From the NCBI RefSeq assembly GCF_036417355.1, contig NZ_CP143889.1:682001-746000 (forward strand): a stretch of DNA of 64,000 nt, in the 5' to 3' direction. Source of the DNA: Akkermansia sp. RCC_12PD (GTDB lineage Bacteria; Verrucomicrobiota; Verrucomicrobiia; Verrucomicrobiales; Akkermansiaceae). Both the position numbers and the translations under genes were made by a program. Positions 1-8,351 of the stretch are shown here, piece by piece (the first letter of the stretch is position 1; the number at the start of each line of letters is the position of its first letter). Below the pieces are notes generated by a model. The model saw only the letters and a list, made by a program, of their open reading frames with translations, had not been told where the DNA came from and did no database searches.

Positions 1-1
1 G

Positions 2-2170
2 CAGCTCGGAGACCAGCAGCTTCTCGTGGAATCCTTGACCAGGCTGGGCCGCTCGGACTCTCCCTCCGTTTCACACACCGCCAACATCCTGCTGGCGGAC
101 ACCCTAGCCGGCATGCAGAACTATACGGAGGCGCAATCCATCCTCGAACAGGTAAAAAACAGTCTGTCCGGCACGGAAAAGCCGCCCATCCTGCTTCCCT
201 ATGCAGAACTGGTGGACGGAAAAATATCGGTCATCCAGGGCAATGTAGATCAGGCCATTAAAACATTTGCTTCCATTGCGGACAACACCTCCTACCCTGC
301 AAAAATCCGTGATCTGGCACGGGTGGCACTGGCGGAAGGGGAAATTCTCCGGGAAAAACGCAATCCGGGGCAGGCGGAGGAAGAAGCGCGCGCGCAGCAG
401 CCGGAAGAGGAAAACATCCACACCGCCGGAACGGGAGAAGACCGGCTCATCACCTTCATCGGCGGAAAGGCGGACTCCCCCCTGCTGATGGACGCCTTCA
501 ACATCCTTCTGAGAGAAAACACCTTCCGTACCGACCCTCAGGCACTGGAAAAACTCACAGGCTGGGTGAACTCCAAAGACGCCACACGGCAGCCTGCGGC
601 CATGTACGCCATGGGCAGCCTTCTTCTGGAAAAGGGAGACCTGGCGGGAGCCATCAAGCTTGCCGGAGACAGCCTTGCCAAATATCCGCAGAACGTTCCT
701 GTCCAGACTCTCTGTCTGAACGTCATCACGGCCCTCCTTGACAAAGGACGCACGGAAGATGCGGAACGTCTCATCTCCAAATATCCGGGCACATCTGCCG
801 GCATCGTCTTCCAGCAAGGCGCCCTGGCCTTCCAGAAAGGGGATTACTCCCTGGCTCAAAAACTCTTCCGTGAAGCCTCCCGGCGCGGTACGGAAAAAAC
901 GGCGGAAGCCGCGCTCTTCAATGAAAACCTCTCCGCCCTGCATGCCAACGATGCGAAAGGCGCGGCCGCGCTGGTCCGGGAAGCCGCAGGCTCTGCAAGG
1001 CTGCGGGAACATATCCTCTTTGAACAGGCCCATTATGCGGCTAAAAGGATGAACCCGGAGGCCACGGAACTCCTGGCTGCCTTCGTAGCCCTGGCGGAAG
1101 ACCCGGCTCTGAAAACCCAGGCGCGGCTGGACCAGGCGGAAGTGGCTCTGAACCTCAATCCGCCGGACATCCAGACCGTGCAATCCATCCTCCCTCTGCT
1201 GGAAAAGGAACAGCTCACCCCGGACCAGTCCATGCAGCTCGGCCGCTTGAAAATCCTGCTGGCGGAAAACCTCCAGGAATGGACGGAGGCCATCCAGGCA
1301 TGCCGGCAAACCATTGCCCTGAACAAGGACGGGAAGCAGGCCGACGCCCTGTACCTCAAACTTGGGGAACTCTTGTACAAAAACGGCGACTTCCACGAAG
1401 CCCAGCTCGTACTCCAGCCCTTCCCCTCCAAATATCCGGACAGCCCCCTGAAAGCGGCGGCTCTCTTCCTGGCAGGAAAGGCGGCGCAGCAAAGCAACAC
1501 TGTCAACACGCTGGAAGCGGCCCTTAACATCTTCCAGACTCTGGGGGCGGGAACAACGCAATTTGCCCAGGCCGCCAAAATAGAAGAAGCCTCCGTCCTG
1601 CTGCGCATGGGAAAAGCGGACCAGTGCATCGCCGTGCTTGACGAACTGCTTTCCAAGCCGCTGCCGCGCTACATGCGGCTGCTGGCCCTCTCCATCCAGG
1701 CGGATGCGTGGGTAACCAAGGAAGACACCCACTCAGACACCCTCCGCAAGGCCATCAACCTGTGCACGGAAATCCTGAATACTCCCAATCTGGGACTGGC
1801 ATGGAAATTCAAAACCCTTACCCAGCGGGCCCAATTTTACGAACGGCTGAACGACCAGGAAAAAGCTCTGGATGACTATGCCTCCATCCTAGTCCATACG
1901 CCCAGCGGCAGTTCCGCCAACAAGCGCCGGGACTGGCACTGGTTCTATAATGCAGGATTTGCGTCCATACGCCTCATGGGGCAGGCACAGAACTGGGACG
2001 GCGCCCTGGCCCTGGCCAGAAAGCTGGCGCAAACGTCCGGCCCCAGGGCCAGAGAAGCGGCGGCCTATGCACGCCGCATCCAACTGGAGCACTTCATCTG
2101 GCAGGAAGACCCGGTTGAAACGGAACAGCCGCCGGAAATGCAGCCTGTACCAAAACAGGCCCCCCAGTAA
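2..2170 (+). CDS. TPR-repeat protein, 5' end outside window
   Basis: The reading frame is open to the left edge, so the N-terminus is missing; the first possible start inside the window is a GTG at 26, but codons before it continue the same frame. About 720 residues are visible. They consist of degenerate tetratricopeptide-like helical hairpins with the A-x-x-x-x-G/A-x-x-A spacing (for example segments around ALYLKLGELLYKNGDFHEAQ and AALFLAGKAAQ). The C-terminus is a short Pro/Gln/Glu-rich tail. TPR arrays act as protein-protein scaffolds; no enzymatic domain is visible. The next gene starts 16 bases after the stop, so the two are probably co-transcribed. Partner and precise role are unknown. 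Confidence 0.8.
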   Translation, partial: QLGDQQLLVESLTRLGRSDSPSVSHTANILLADTLAGMQNYTEAQSILEQVKNSLSGTEKPPILLPYAELVDGKISVIQGNVDQAIKTFASIADNTSYPAKIRDLARVALAEGEILREKRNPGQAEEEARAQQPEEENIHTAGTGEDRLITFIGGKADSPLLMDAFNILLRENTFRTDPQALEKLTGWVNSKDATRQPAAMYAMGSLLLEKGDLAGAIKLAGDSLAKYPQNVPVQTLCLNVITALLDKGRTEDAERLISKYPGTSAGIVFQQGALAFQKGDYSLAQKLFREASRRGTEKTAEAALFNENLSALHANDAKGAAALVREAAGSARLREHILFEQAHYAAKRMNPEATELLAAFVALAEDPALKTQARLDQAEVALNLNPPDIQTVQSILPLLEKEQLTPDQSMQLGRLKILLAENLQEWTEAIQACRQTIALNKDGKQADALYLKLGELLYKNGDFHEAQLVLQPFPSKYPDSPLKAAALFLAGKAAQQSNTVNTLEAALNIFQTLGAGTTQFAQAAKIEEASVLLRMGKADQCIAVLDELLSKPLPRYMRLLALSIQADAWVTKEDTHSDTLRKAINLCTEILNTPNLGLAWKFKTLTQRAQFYERLNDQEKALDDYASILVHTPSGSSANKRRDWHWFYNAGFASIRLMGQAQNWDGALALARKLAQTSGPRAREAAAYARRIQLEHFIWQEDPVETEQPPEMQPVPKQAPQ

Positions 2171-2186
2171 GCAGATTTGCCCCGTT

Positions 2187-3530
2187 ATGGACACTCCTTC
2201 ACCAGCCAGAACATGGAGAATCAACGCGGCTGCCATCATCATGGATGCCGACGGCTACATCCTGCTGGGCAAGGACCACGGCCGCAATCCCTACTGGCAT
2301 TTCCCCCAGGGAGGCGTCATCAAGAATGAAAGCATTGAACGCGCCCTGGCACGGGAAGTCTGGGAGGAAGTGGGACTGCGCCCCTCGGACTACACCATTG
2401 TGGCGCGCCTGCCCGGACTGCGGTACAAATATCCTGCCAACCACCGTAAAATCACCCGCTGGGTGGGCCAGGAACAAACCTACTTTCTGGTGCGCTGTAA
2501 AACGAGCCGCCCGAAGACGGACCTGCACCGCAGCCCGGAATTTGCAAAAATAAAATGGGTGCTTCTCCAGGACATCAAGCTGGAAATGTTCCCCAAATTC
2601 AAAAGAAAAGTCATTAAGGACGCCCTCACTCAATTTTTCGGCCCCCCCCCTGCCGCCAACCGCTCCTCTGCGGAAAAGCGAGTCGACCGGCTCGCTTCCT
2701 CTTCAACACTAACTTCTCATACTATGAACCGTTACCTGGTGCCTCCGGGCAAAAAACTGCGTTTAAAGGACTACCCCACGGATGACAGATCTCTCTTCTC
2801 TGGAACCAAGGAAGAATCACTGGTCGAATTTGACAAGCTGAGGGAGGAACTGCAGGAACTGCAGAAAAAACTCTTTGCCCAGCACAAGCACAAAATACTT
2901 GTCATCCTCCAAGCGATGGATGCCGGCGGCAAGGATGGCTGCGTCAAGCACGTCTTCTCTCGCGTGGACCCGCAGGGGCTGCATGTGGTGCCCTTCAAAA
3001 AACCTACCCCGGAGGAACTGGACCATGACTTCCTCTGGCGCGTGCACAAGGAAGTGCCCACCAAGGGCCAGATTGCCATCTTCAACCGTTCCCATTATGA
3101 AGACATCATCGCCGTACGTGTAAAGAAAATCTTCCCGGACCCCGTCTGGAAGCGCCGCTATAAACACGTGCTGGATTTTGAATCCATGCTTGCGGAGGAA
3201 GGCACCACCATCATCAAGCTCTTCCTGAATATCTCCAAGGCGGAACAGAAAAAGCGCCTGGAATCACGGCTTCAGGATCCGGACAAGCTCTGGAAATTCT
3301 GCATGGATGACCTTGACGACCGCAATCGCTGGGATGAATTCCAAGCTGCCTACCAGGACCTCATTGAAAAAACATCCACTCCGGAAGCCCCCTGGTATAT
3401 TATCCCCGGAGACCGGAAATGGTACAGAAACCTTGTCATTGCACGCCTGATCGTGGAAAAGCTCCGGCATCTCCAGCTTGCCTTTCCCACCCCTAACTTT
3501 GATCCGGCCACCATATCCATACCCGATTGA
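2187..3530 (+). CDS. Nudix hydrolase (RppH/Ap4A-like) fused to class III polyphosphate kinase 2
   Basis: 447 residues with two domains. Residues 10-150 are a Nudix hydrolase: the box runs from G42 to L64 and fits GX5EX7REUXEEXGU exactly (E48, R56-E57, E60-E61, G63). Nearby WHFPQGG resembles RppH and Ap4A hydrolases, which release mono- or diphosphates from capped RNA or dinucleoside polyphosphates. After a Pro/Ser-rich linker (about 150-179), residues 180-447 form a PPK2 domain with Walker A MDAGGKDG (244-251), then NRSHYE, DPDKLWKF and APWYIIPGDRKW. This pattern is typical of class III PPK2, which phosphorylates AMP/ADP from polyphosphate. The start at 2187 follows the TPR gene by 16 bases and gives a normal Nudix N-terminus. 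An in-frame ATG at 2724 is the natural start of a separate PPK2. The junction contains nine consecutive C (2642-2650), so the fusion depends on the exact length of that run. Confidence 0.85.
   Translation: MDTPSPARTWRINAAAIIMDADGYILLGKDHGRNPYWHFPQGGVIKNESIERALAREVWEEVGLRPSDYTIVARLPGLRYKYPANHRKITRWVGQEQTYFLVRCKTSRPKTDLHRSPEFAKIKWVLLQDIKLEMFPKFKRKVIKDALTQFFGPPPAANRSSAEKRVDRLASSSTLTSHTMNRYLVPPGKKLRLKDYPTDDRSLFSGTKEESLVEFDKLREELQELQKKLFAQHKHKILVILQAMDAGGKDGCVKHVFSRVDPQGLHVVPFKKPTPEELDHDFLWRVHKEVPTKGQIAIFNRSHYEDIIAVRVKKIFPDPVWKRRYKHVLDFESMLAEEGTTIIKLFLNISKAEQKKRLESRLQDPDKLWKFCMDDLDDRNRWDEFQAAYQDLIEKTSTPEAPWYIIPGDRKWYRNLVIARLIVEKLRHLQLAFPTPNFDPATISIPD
2642..2650 (+). repeat. C9 homopolymer at the Nudix/PPK2 junction
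   Basis: Nine consecutive C encode part of the Pro-rich linker. With eight C the Nudix frame would end at TAA 2710-2712, leaving the PPK2 ATG at 2724 eleven bases downstream. With ten C the Nudix frame would run to a TGA shortly inside the PPK2 coding region. The tract is therefore either a slippage site or a place where a sequencing error could create an artificial fusion. Confidence 0.75.
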
Positions 3531-3702
3531 CAAATCTCTGTCATAATAATAACTAATTTGTGCATTGAGTAAATATTTTTGTACATTTATCGTTATCACG
3601 CTGTCTTAGTATTACAAAATCGGCATTATTCACAATAACAGTCAAAAGTTAATATTTCTAACGCTTGACTGACACCGTGAAAAACTGTTAGAAAACAACT
3701 TA

Positions 3703-3717
3703 ACACGTAGAACGTGT
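3703..3717. promoter_or_regulatory. Perfect inverted repeat upstream of DeoR-type gene (candidate operator)
   Basis: ACACGT-AGA-ACGTGT is a perfect 6+6 palindrome with a 3-base spacer, ending 29 bases before the start of the DeoR-type regulator in an AT-rich 216-base gap. Position and symmetry suit an autoregulatory operator. A TTGACT at 3665-3670 could be a -35 element, but no convincing -10 follows. Binding is inferred only. Confidence 0.4.
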
Positions 3718-3746
3718 AAACATTCTATATAGAAAAACAGAACCCA

Positions 3747-4496
3747 ATGTACTTAGCATCCCAACGTAAAGAGTTCATTCTGAAAACCCTGGCCGAACAT
3801 GGAGCCGCAAGGACAATCGCTCTGGCCAAGCAGATGAAGGTCACAGATGAGACTGTCCGCAACGATTTAATTAATCTTGAAAAAAGGGGATTCCTCAAGC
3901 GTGTTCACGGCGGCGCACTGGCGCTCACTCACAAATCTCTTCATGAAGACATTGTCACTCAGGACCATGTCTCCATCCAGATTGCCAAAAAAACCGTTCA
4001 GAACATCCCGACCTCTGTCGTCATGTTCATTGACAGCAGCACCATGGGTTACCAGATCTGCAACCATGTCAACTCCAGGGATACGCATATCGTCTCCAAC
4101 AACCCCACCCTTCTGACCCGGCTGGAAGGCATCCCGAGCCTCAGTTTCTACTGCACGGGCGGCCGTTTCGACCGTGAAGCCCAAGTGTACGTGGGCCAGG
4201 ATGCGGCACACGCGGCCGGTTCCCTGAACATTGAACTGGTAGTACTCACCCCGGACTGCTACTCCCCCAAACATGGCGCCGGATACAAAAACATGCTTCA
4301 ATCTGAATTCATCAGAAGCGTCATCCCCCAGGATGCCAAGGTAATCATCGCCATGCCTTCTACAAGCATCGCAAACAGCCCCGCATTCTATACGGTCGCG
4401 CCCAACTTGGTGAACATGCTCATCACGGACGACTCCATTGCTCCGGAAATGGTGGAGCAGATCGAAAAGAGCGGCGTCAAGGTGGAAATCGCCTAA
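3747..4496 (+). CDS. DeoR/GlpR-family transcriptional regulator
   Basis: 249 residues. The N-terminal 60 residues form a DeoR winged helix-turn-helix (QRKEFILKTLAEHG, VTDETVRNDLINLEKRGFLK, then RVHGGAL, the family signature just after the HTH). The rest is the DeoR sensor domain, related to phosphosugar isomerases (VVMFIDSSTMGYQI, HIVSNNPTLL). Family members repress sugar or phosphosugar catabolism genes and release DNA on binding a sugar phosphate. It is monocistronic, with a 216-base AT-rich upstream region holding a palindrome and a strong terminator downstream, so its targets cannot be read from neighbours. No clear Shine-Dalgarno precedes the ATG. Confidence 0.85.
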   Translation: MYLASQRKEFILKTLAEHGAARTIALAKQMKVTDETVRNDLINLEKRGFLKRVHGGALALTHKSLHEDIVTQDHVSIQIAKKTVQNIPTSVVMFIDSSTMGYQICNHVNSRDTHIVSNNPTLLTRLEGIPSLSFYCTGGRFDREAQVYVGQDAAHAAGSLNIELVVLTPDCYSPKHGAGYKNMLQSEFIRSVIPQDAKVIIAMPSTSIANSPAFYTVAPNLVNMLITDDSIAPEMVEQIEKSGVKVEIA

Positions 4497-4525
4497 ACGT
4501 CTGCCGGCATCCTAAAAATCAACTC

Positions 4526-4560
4526 GGGCGGAGGTTCTTCAGGAGCCTCCGCCCTTTCTT
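4526..4560 (+). terminator. Rho-independent terminator after DeoR-type gene
   Basis: Perfect 9-bp stem GGGCGGAGG (4526-4534) / CCTCCGCCC (4546-4554) with an 11-base loop, followed by TTTCTT. It lies between the convergent DeoR and GNAT genes and could serve both directions, although the U tract favours the plus strand. Confidence 0.8.
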
Positions 4561-5011
4561 ATGACGGACGCGGCCTTTTCCACTCCAGACGGTATTCCCG
4601 GCTGCCGGTAAGTTCATCCTCAAGGGAGCCGATCTCTTCAAACCCGCTGCGCTTGTAAAACTGCAATGCACGCGGATTCTCCTCATAAACTCCTACGGTC
4701 AGCAGTCCCTTGCTGTGATCCTTGGCCCAATTCAGCAACTCCGTCCCTATTCCCTCGCACTGGCGTTCCGGGTCCACGAACAAGGCGGCTAATTCTCCTT
4801 CCCCCACCAGGCAGGCAAACCCTACCACGCGGTCACCGTCACGGCATATCCAGGTCCGCGCCTTAGGCAAATACACCTGCCTCATATCCTCCACCAGGCC
4901 GCACCAGAAACCAACCCCGGCAAACGCGTGGGCCTGTTCGGACGCCTTTAGCCAAATATCCAGGACCGCCGCCTCATCCTTGCTTTGATAATGTTCTATA
5001 TTCATAAGCAT
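4559..5011 (-). CDS. GNAT-family N-acetyltransferase
   Basis: 150 residues with the GNAT fold. The acetyl-CoA motif is seen as LFVDPERQCEGIGTELLNWA (R/Q-x-x-G-x-G/A), followed by VYEENPRALQFYKRSGFEEIG, the usual beta6-beta7 region. Overall it resembles the YjaB/PhnO-like GNATs. The substrate cannot be deduced. The start at 5011 gives MLMN; a second ATG lies two codons on (5005). It is convergent with the DeoR-type gene and stands alone; the 161 bases between it and the desulfurase gene contain no feature I can name. Confidence 0.8.
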   Translation of the reverse strand: MLMNIEHYQSKDEAAVLDIWLKASEQAHAFAGVGFWCGLVEDMRQVYLPKARTWICRDGDRVVGFACLVGEGELAALFVDPERQCEGIGTELLNWAKDHSKGLLTVGVYEENPRALQFYKRSGFEEIGSLEDELTGSREYRLEWKRPRPS

Positions 5012-5172
5012 CTACTAGAAAAACCGCTGTTTTCCACAATCTATAAACCGTAGCATGAACCATGCACGGCGGCAAGAATGAAAGAGAAGAGGGCAATTTG
5101 CCCAAAGCACCAGCCCTTGGCGTCTTGACGGACGATCCACCGCCATAAAGTGCTTATCAGGCGGTCTCCCGC

Positions 5173-6321
5173 TCACGGCCTGTAAACAAACACGGGACCG
5201 GTACGGGAAGACTGGACGCAGCGCACTTTCCCGACAGCCTCCGCCACCAGCTGCACGGCCTCCCGCACCTCATCCTCTGTTGTGGTGAAAGACAGGGAAA
5301 AACGCAGGGAGGAACGCACCTCCCCGTCGGACAGCCCCATAGCCGTCAGCACGTGGGACGGCATGGGCTGCACGGTATGGCAGGCGGACCCGGCGGAACA
5401 CAGCAATCCGGCGGGTTCCAGCAAAAGCATCAGGGCTTCGGCCGTGCACCCGGAAAAAGCCAGATTGGACGTATTCGGAATCCTCTCCGCAGCGCCGGAA
5501 TGCACCGTCACTCCGTCTATGGCCTGCGCCAGGGAAGACTCAAAACTATCCCGCAGGCGTCTCACGCGCCCTGCTTCCTCCAGATGCCGGAGAGCTACAC
5601 GGGCCGCGGCTCCAAAACCGATGATTCCCGGCACATTCTCCGTACCGGACCTCAGCCCGCACTCCTGGCCGCCTCCAAACAGGACAGGCTCTAGGGGAGC
5701 GCCGGAGCGCCTGTACAGGCATCCTATGCCCTTCGGACCATGCAATTTATGGGCGGAAACGGATGCATAATCCACATCCATCCCATGCAGAGATACGGGA
5801 ATCTTTCCGGCACACTGCACCGCATCCAGATGCACGGGCAGCCCATGCCGCCGGGCGGCGGCGCACAAAGCCGCAGCATCCTGAAGCACGCCCGTCTCAT
5901 TATTGGCCCAGGCAAAGGAAACGCCGCTCACCTCCCCGGCGCACAGGGCTTCCCATTCTTCCGGTAAGGCCCTTCCTTCCCGGTCCACGGAACAAATGCG
6001 TCCATTCCCCAGGGTAATGGATGTTTTCAGGGAAGCATCATGATCCGTGGACAGGACGGCCACGCCCTTTCCTTTACGGGCCATCTGGCGAAAGGCCGCA
6101 TTGGTGGCCTCCGTTCCTCCGGAAGTAAACACAATTTCCGCCGGAGACACGTCCAGCAGGGCCGCCACTCCGGCACGGGCTTCCTCCACGGCCTCCCGCA
6201 CGCGCCGGGCTTCCCCATACCCGGCGGAAGGATTGAAAAACCGTTCTTTCAGGAACGGCTCCATGGCGGCGTAAACTTCCGGAAGAAGGGGAGTGGTGGC
6301 GTTATTGTCCCAATAAATCAC
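5173..6321 (-). CDS. Cysteine desulfurase (IscS/NifS class)
   Basis: PLP-dependent enzyme that takes sulfur from cysteine and passes it as persulfide to Fe-S or thio-cofactor synthesis. Visible signatures: the N-terminal IYWDNNATTPLLPEV, the TSGGTEATN cofactor loop, the PLP lysine in SAHKLHGPKGIG, the GGGQE..LRSGTEN loop, and the catalytic cysteine in SAGSACH, typical of group I desulfurases. The frame is open to 6390 (GTG), but family proteins begin at IYxDNxATT, so the GTG at 6321 is preferred (382 aa); the start is uncertain because no good ribosome site precedes it. It is divergent from coaB. As no SufS lies beside sufCBD at 20.7-24.2 kb, this enzyme could supply that machine. Confidence 0.9.
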   Translation of the reverse strand: MIYWDNNATTPLLPEVYAAMEPFLKERFFNPSAGYGEARRVREAVEEARAGVAALLDVSPAEIVFTSGGTEATNAAFRQMARKGKGVAVLSTDHDASLKTSITLGNGRICSVDREGRALPEEWEALCAGEVSGVSFAWANNETGVLQDAAALCAAARRHGLPVHLDAVQCAGKIPVSLHGMDVDYASVSAHKLHGPKGIGCLYRRSGAPLEPVLFGGGQECGLRSGTENVPGIIGFGAAARVALRHLEEAGRVRRLRDSFESSLAQAIDGVTVHSGAAERIPNTSNLAFSGCTAEALMLLLEPAGLLCSAGSACHTVQPMPSHVLTAMGLSDGEVRSSLRFSLSFTTTEDEVREAVQLVAEAVGKVRCVQSSRTGPVFVYRP

Positions 6322-6418
6322 GCCTTCATAACTCGCCCAATCACGGACAGGAGTCAAGCCGGAACATAATACCCCGCTGAACAAGATCACTCTTCACTTT
6401 TCCCCACGATTCCGCATA

Positions 6419-7117
6419 ATGCTGCCCATGCGTTTCCTCATCACGGCCGGTCCCACCAGAGAAGCCATTGACCCCGTAAGATACATCACCAACCGTTCTT
6501 CTGGCAAAATGGGATACTGCCTGGCGGAGGCGGCGGCCCACGACGGCCACCGCGTCCTGCTCGTCTCCGGCCCCACTTTCCTCGACATTCCGCACGGCGT
6601 TGACTTCCTCCCCGTGGAGACCGCGCAGGAAATGTATGACGCCGTGCAGAACCAGGCGTCCTATACGGACATAGCCATTCTCAGTGCCGCCGTCGCAGAC
6701 TACAGGCCGGTTTCCGTACCGGACCGCAAGATCAAAAAAACAGGGGAACGCATGGTTCTGGAACTGGAGCGCACGAAAGACATTCTAGGTTCCATGCGCT
6801 CGGAATTCGGCTTCCGCGGCATTCTGGTCGGCTTTGCGGCGGAAACCCACGATGTGGAATCCTATGCGCGCGGCAAGCTGGAGCGCAAGCAATGCGACAT
6901 GATCATAGCCAATGATGTTTCCCGCCGGGACATCGGTTTCGACGCATCGGAAAACGAAGTGCTACTCATCTATCCAGATCGGACGGACCTGCTGGAAAAA
7001 GCCGCCAAAACCCACATCGCCCACCAGATAGTAGAACGCGCGTGCCGCTTGTACGCCGGAAAGACCTGCCATCCCGGCCAGCATACCTTTTCCGGGCTTG
7101 AACCCAGCTGGAATTGA
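6419..7117 (+). CDS. coaB: Phosphopantothenate-cysteine ligase (stand-alone CoaB)
   Basis: 232 residues matching only the C-terminal (CoaB) half of the usual bifunctional CoaBC protein. It condenses 4'-phosphopantothenate with cysteine in coenzyme A synthesis. Seen: FLITAGPTREAIDPVRYITN, the NRSSGKMG nucleotide loop, ILSAAVADYRP, KIKK (a key lysine region), and LVGFAAET, followed by MIIANDVS. No flavin-binding CoaC (decarboxylase) domain is present, so that activity must be encoded elsewhere. The start is either ATG 6419 or the internal ATG 6428; the latter lies directly before the conserved RFLITAGPT. Divergent from the cysteine desulfurase gene. Confidence 0.88.
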   Translation: MLPMRFLITAGPTREAIDPVRYITNRSSGKMGYCLAEAAAHDGHRVLLVSGPTFLDIPHGVDFLPVETAQEMYDAVQNQASYTDIAILSAAVADYRPVSVPDRKIKKTGERMVLELERTKDILGSMRSEFGFRGILVGFAAETHDVESYARGKLERKQCDMIIANDVSRRDIGFDASENEVLLIYPDRTDLLEKAAKTHIAHQIVERACRLYAGKTCHPGQHTFSGLEPSWN

Positions 7118-7177
7118 GCCATCATAAAATATTAGCCGCAGCATACCGCTTCTCTCAAACAATACCTCTCCTCCTTC

Positions 7178-8299
7178 ATGCCCGTTACCCTTCAGGACCT
7201 AGGCTGGAACGACCACTTTCAAAACGCCTTTGACGCCATTGCCAAATCCGGCTGGATTCCTGGACGCCTGATCCGGGAAACGAAGATCAACTTCACAGCC
7301 CTGCTGGACGGAGGGGAGGATATAGACGTGGTCGTGAGCGGCAAACTCTGGCATGACGCCGCTACAGACGCGGAACTGCCCGCCGTCGGAGACTGGGTGG
7401 CGATCGCTCCCGGAGAAGCGGAGGATGAAGCCGTGATACGCGCCATTCTTCCCCGCCAGACCTGTTTTTCCCGCAAGGCGCCGGGAAAAAGCAGCGCGGA
7501 ACAGGTGCTGGGCGCCAATGTGGACATCGTGGCCGTCGTCACGGAACCGGGAACCGACTTCAACCCCAGGCGCATGGAACGCTACTTCACGCTCATCCGC
7601 CGTAGCGGGGCCATGCCCCTCATCCTGCTCAACAAGGTGGACCTCTTCTCCAGGAAAGAAGTGGAGGAAGCCACGCACATCCTCCGGGAACTCTGCCCGG
7701 AATGCGGCATTATCTGCATCAGCGCCCTCCGCAACAAGGGCATCAAGGAATTCCGCAAATGTCTGGAACGGGGAAAAACCATCTCCATTGTAGGTTCATC
7801 GGGAGTGGGGAAATCCACGCTGGTCAACACCCTGCTGGGGGATGAATGGCTCTGGACGGGGGAAGTAAACGAGGTCACCGGCAAAGGGAGGCATACCACG
7901 GTGGCGCGAGAACTGGTGCTTCTCAAGCATGGCGGCCTTCTGATCGACAATCCGGGCATCCGGGAAATCCAGATGTGGACGGACGAGCACACGCTCCGGG
8001 AAAGTTTTGCGGACCTCACGGAACTGGCGCATGAATGCAGGTTTGCGGACTGCAGCCACGGCAAGGACGCCGGGTGCGCCATCAGAAAAGCCGTGGAAGA
8101 GGGACGTCTGGACAAGGAACGCTACCTGAACTTCCTGAATCTGGAAAACGAAATTTCCCAGCTTGCCAAGCGCCAGAAAAAACGGCAGATGAACGTGGAA
8201 AGGGCCGGGAAAAGGGATAGAAAAGTCCAGGCCCGTAATTACGAAGACCGCGTGGAGCTGGAACGCCGTCACAGGCCCAACCACCGGGCTCATGACTAA
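7178..8299 (+). CDS. rsgA: Ribosome small subunit-dependent GTPase A
   Basis: 373 residues. A circularly permuted GTPase that checks and releases factors during 30S subunit maturation. The N-terminal OB-fold (about 1-110) is followed by G-motifs in permuted order: LNKVDLF (G4), SALRNKG (G5-like), then GSSGVGKSTLVN (G1) and DNPGIREI (G3). The C-terminal zinc knuckle has Cys/His ligands in HECRFADCSHGKDAGCAI. The C-terminal tail is Arg/Lys-rich, as usual for ribosome contact. It follows coaB by 60 bases and may share a transcript. Confidence 0.93.
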   Translation: MPVTLQDLGWNDHFQNAFDAIAKSGWIPGRLIRETKINFTALLDGGEDIDVVVSGKLWHDAATDAELPAVGDWVAIAPGEAEDEAVIRAILPRQTCFSRKAPGKSSAEQVLGANVDIVAVVTEPGTDFNPRRMERYFTLIRRSGAMPLILLNKVDLFSRKEVEEATHILRELCPECGIICISALRNKGIKEFRKCLERGKTISIVGSSGVGKSTLVNTLLGDEWLWTGEVNEVTGKGRHTTVARELVLLKHGGLLIDNPGIREIQMWTDEHTLRESFADLTELAHECRFADCSHGKDAGCAIRKAVEEGRLDKERYLNFLNLENEISQLAKRQKKRQMNVERAGKRDRKVQARNYEDRVELERRHRPNHRAHD

Positions 8300-8351
8300 C
8301 TCACCGTCAAATTGACTTGCCAGGCCACGGATGCTCGCTTACCTGTAAGGG

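Noticed and set aside
104-1732. Long minus-strand frame (542 codons) opposite the TPR gene
   Set aside because: It is an antisense shadow of a GC-rich gene, with Arg/Gly/Phe-rich low-sense translation and no recognisable domain.
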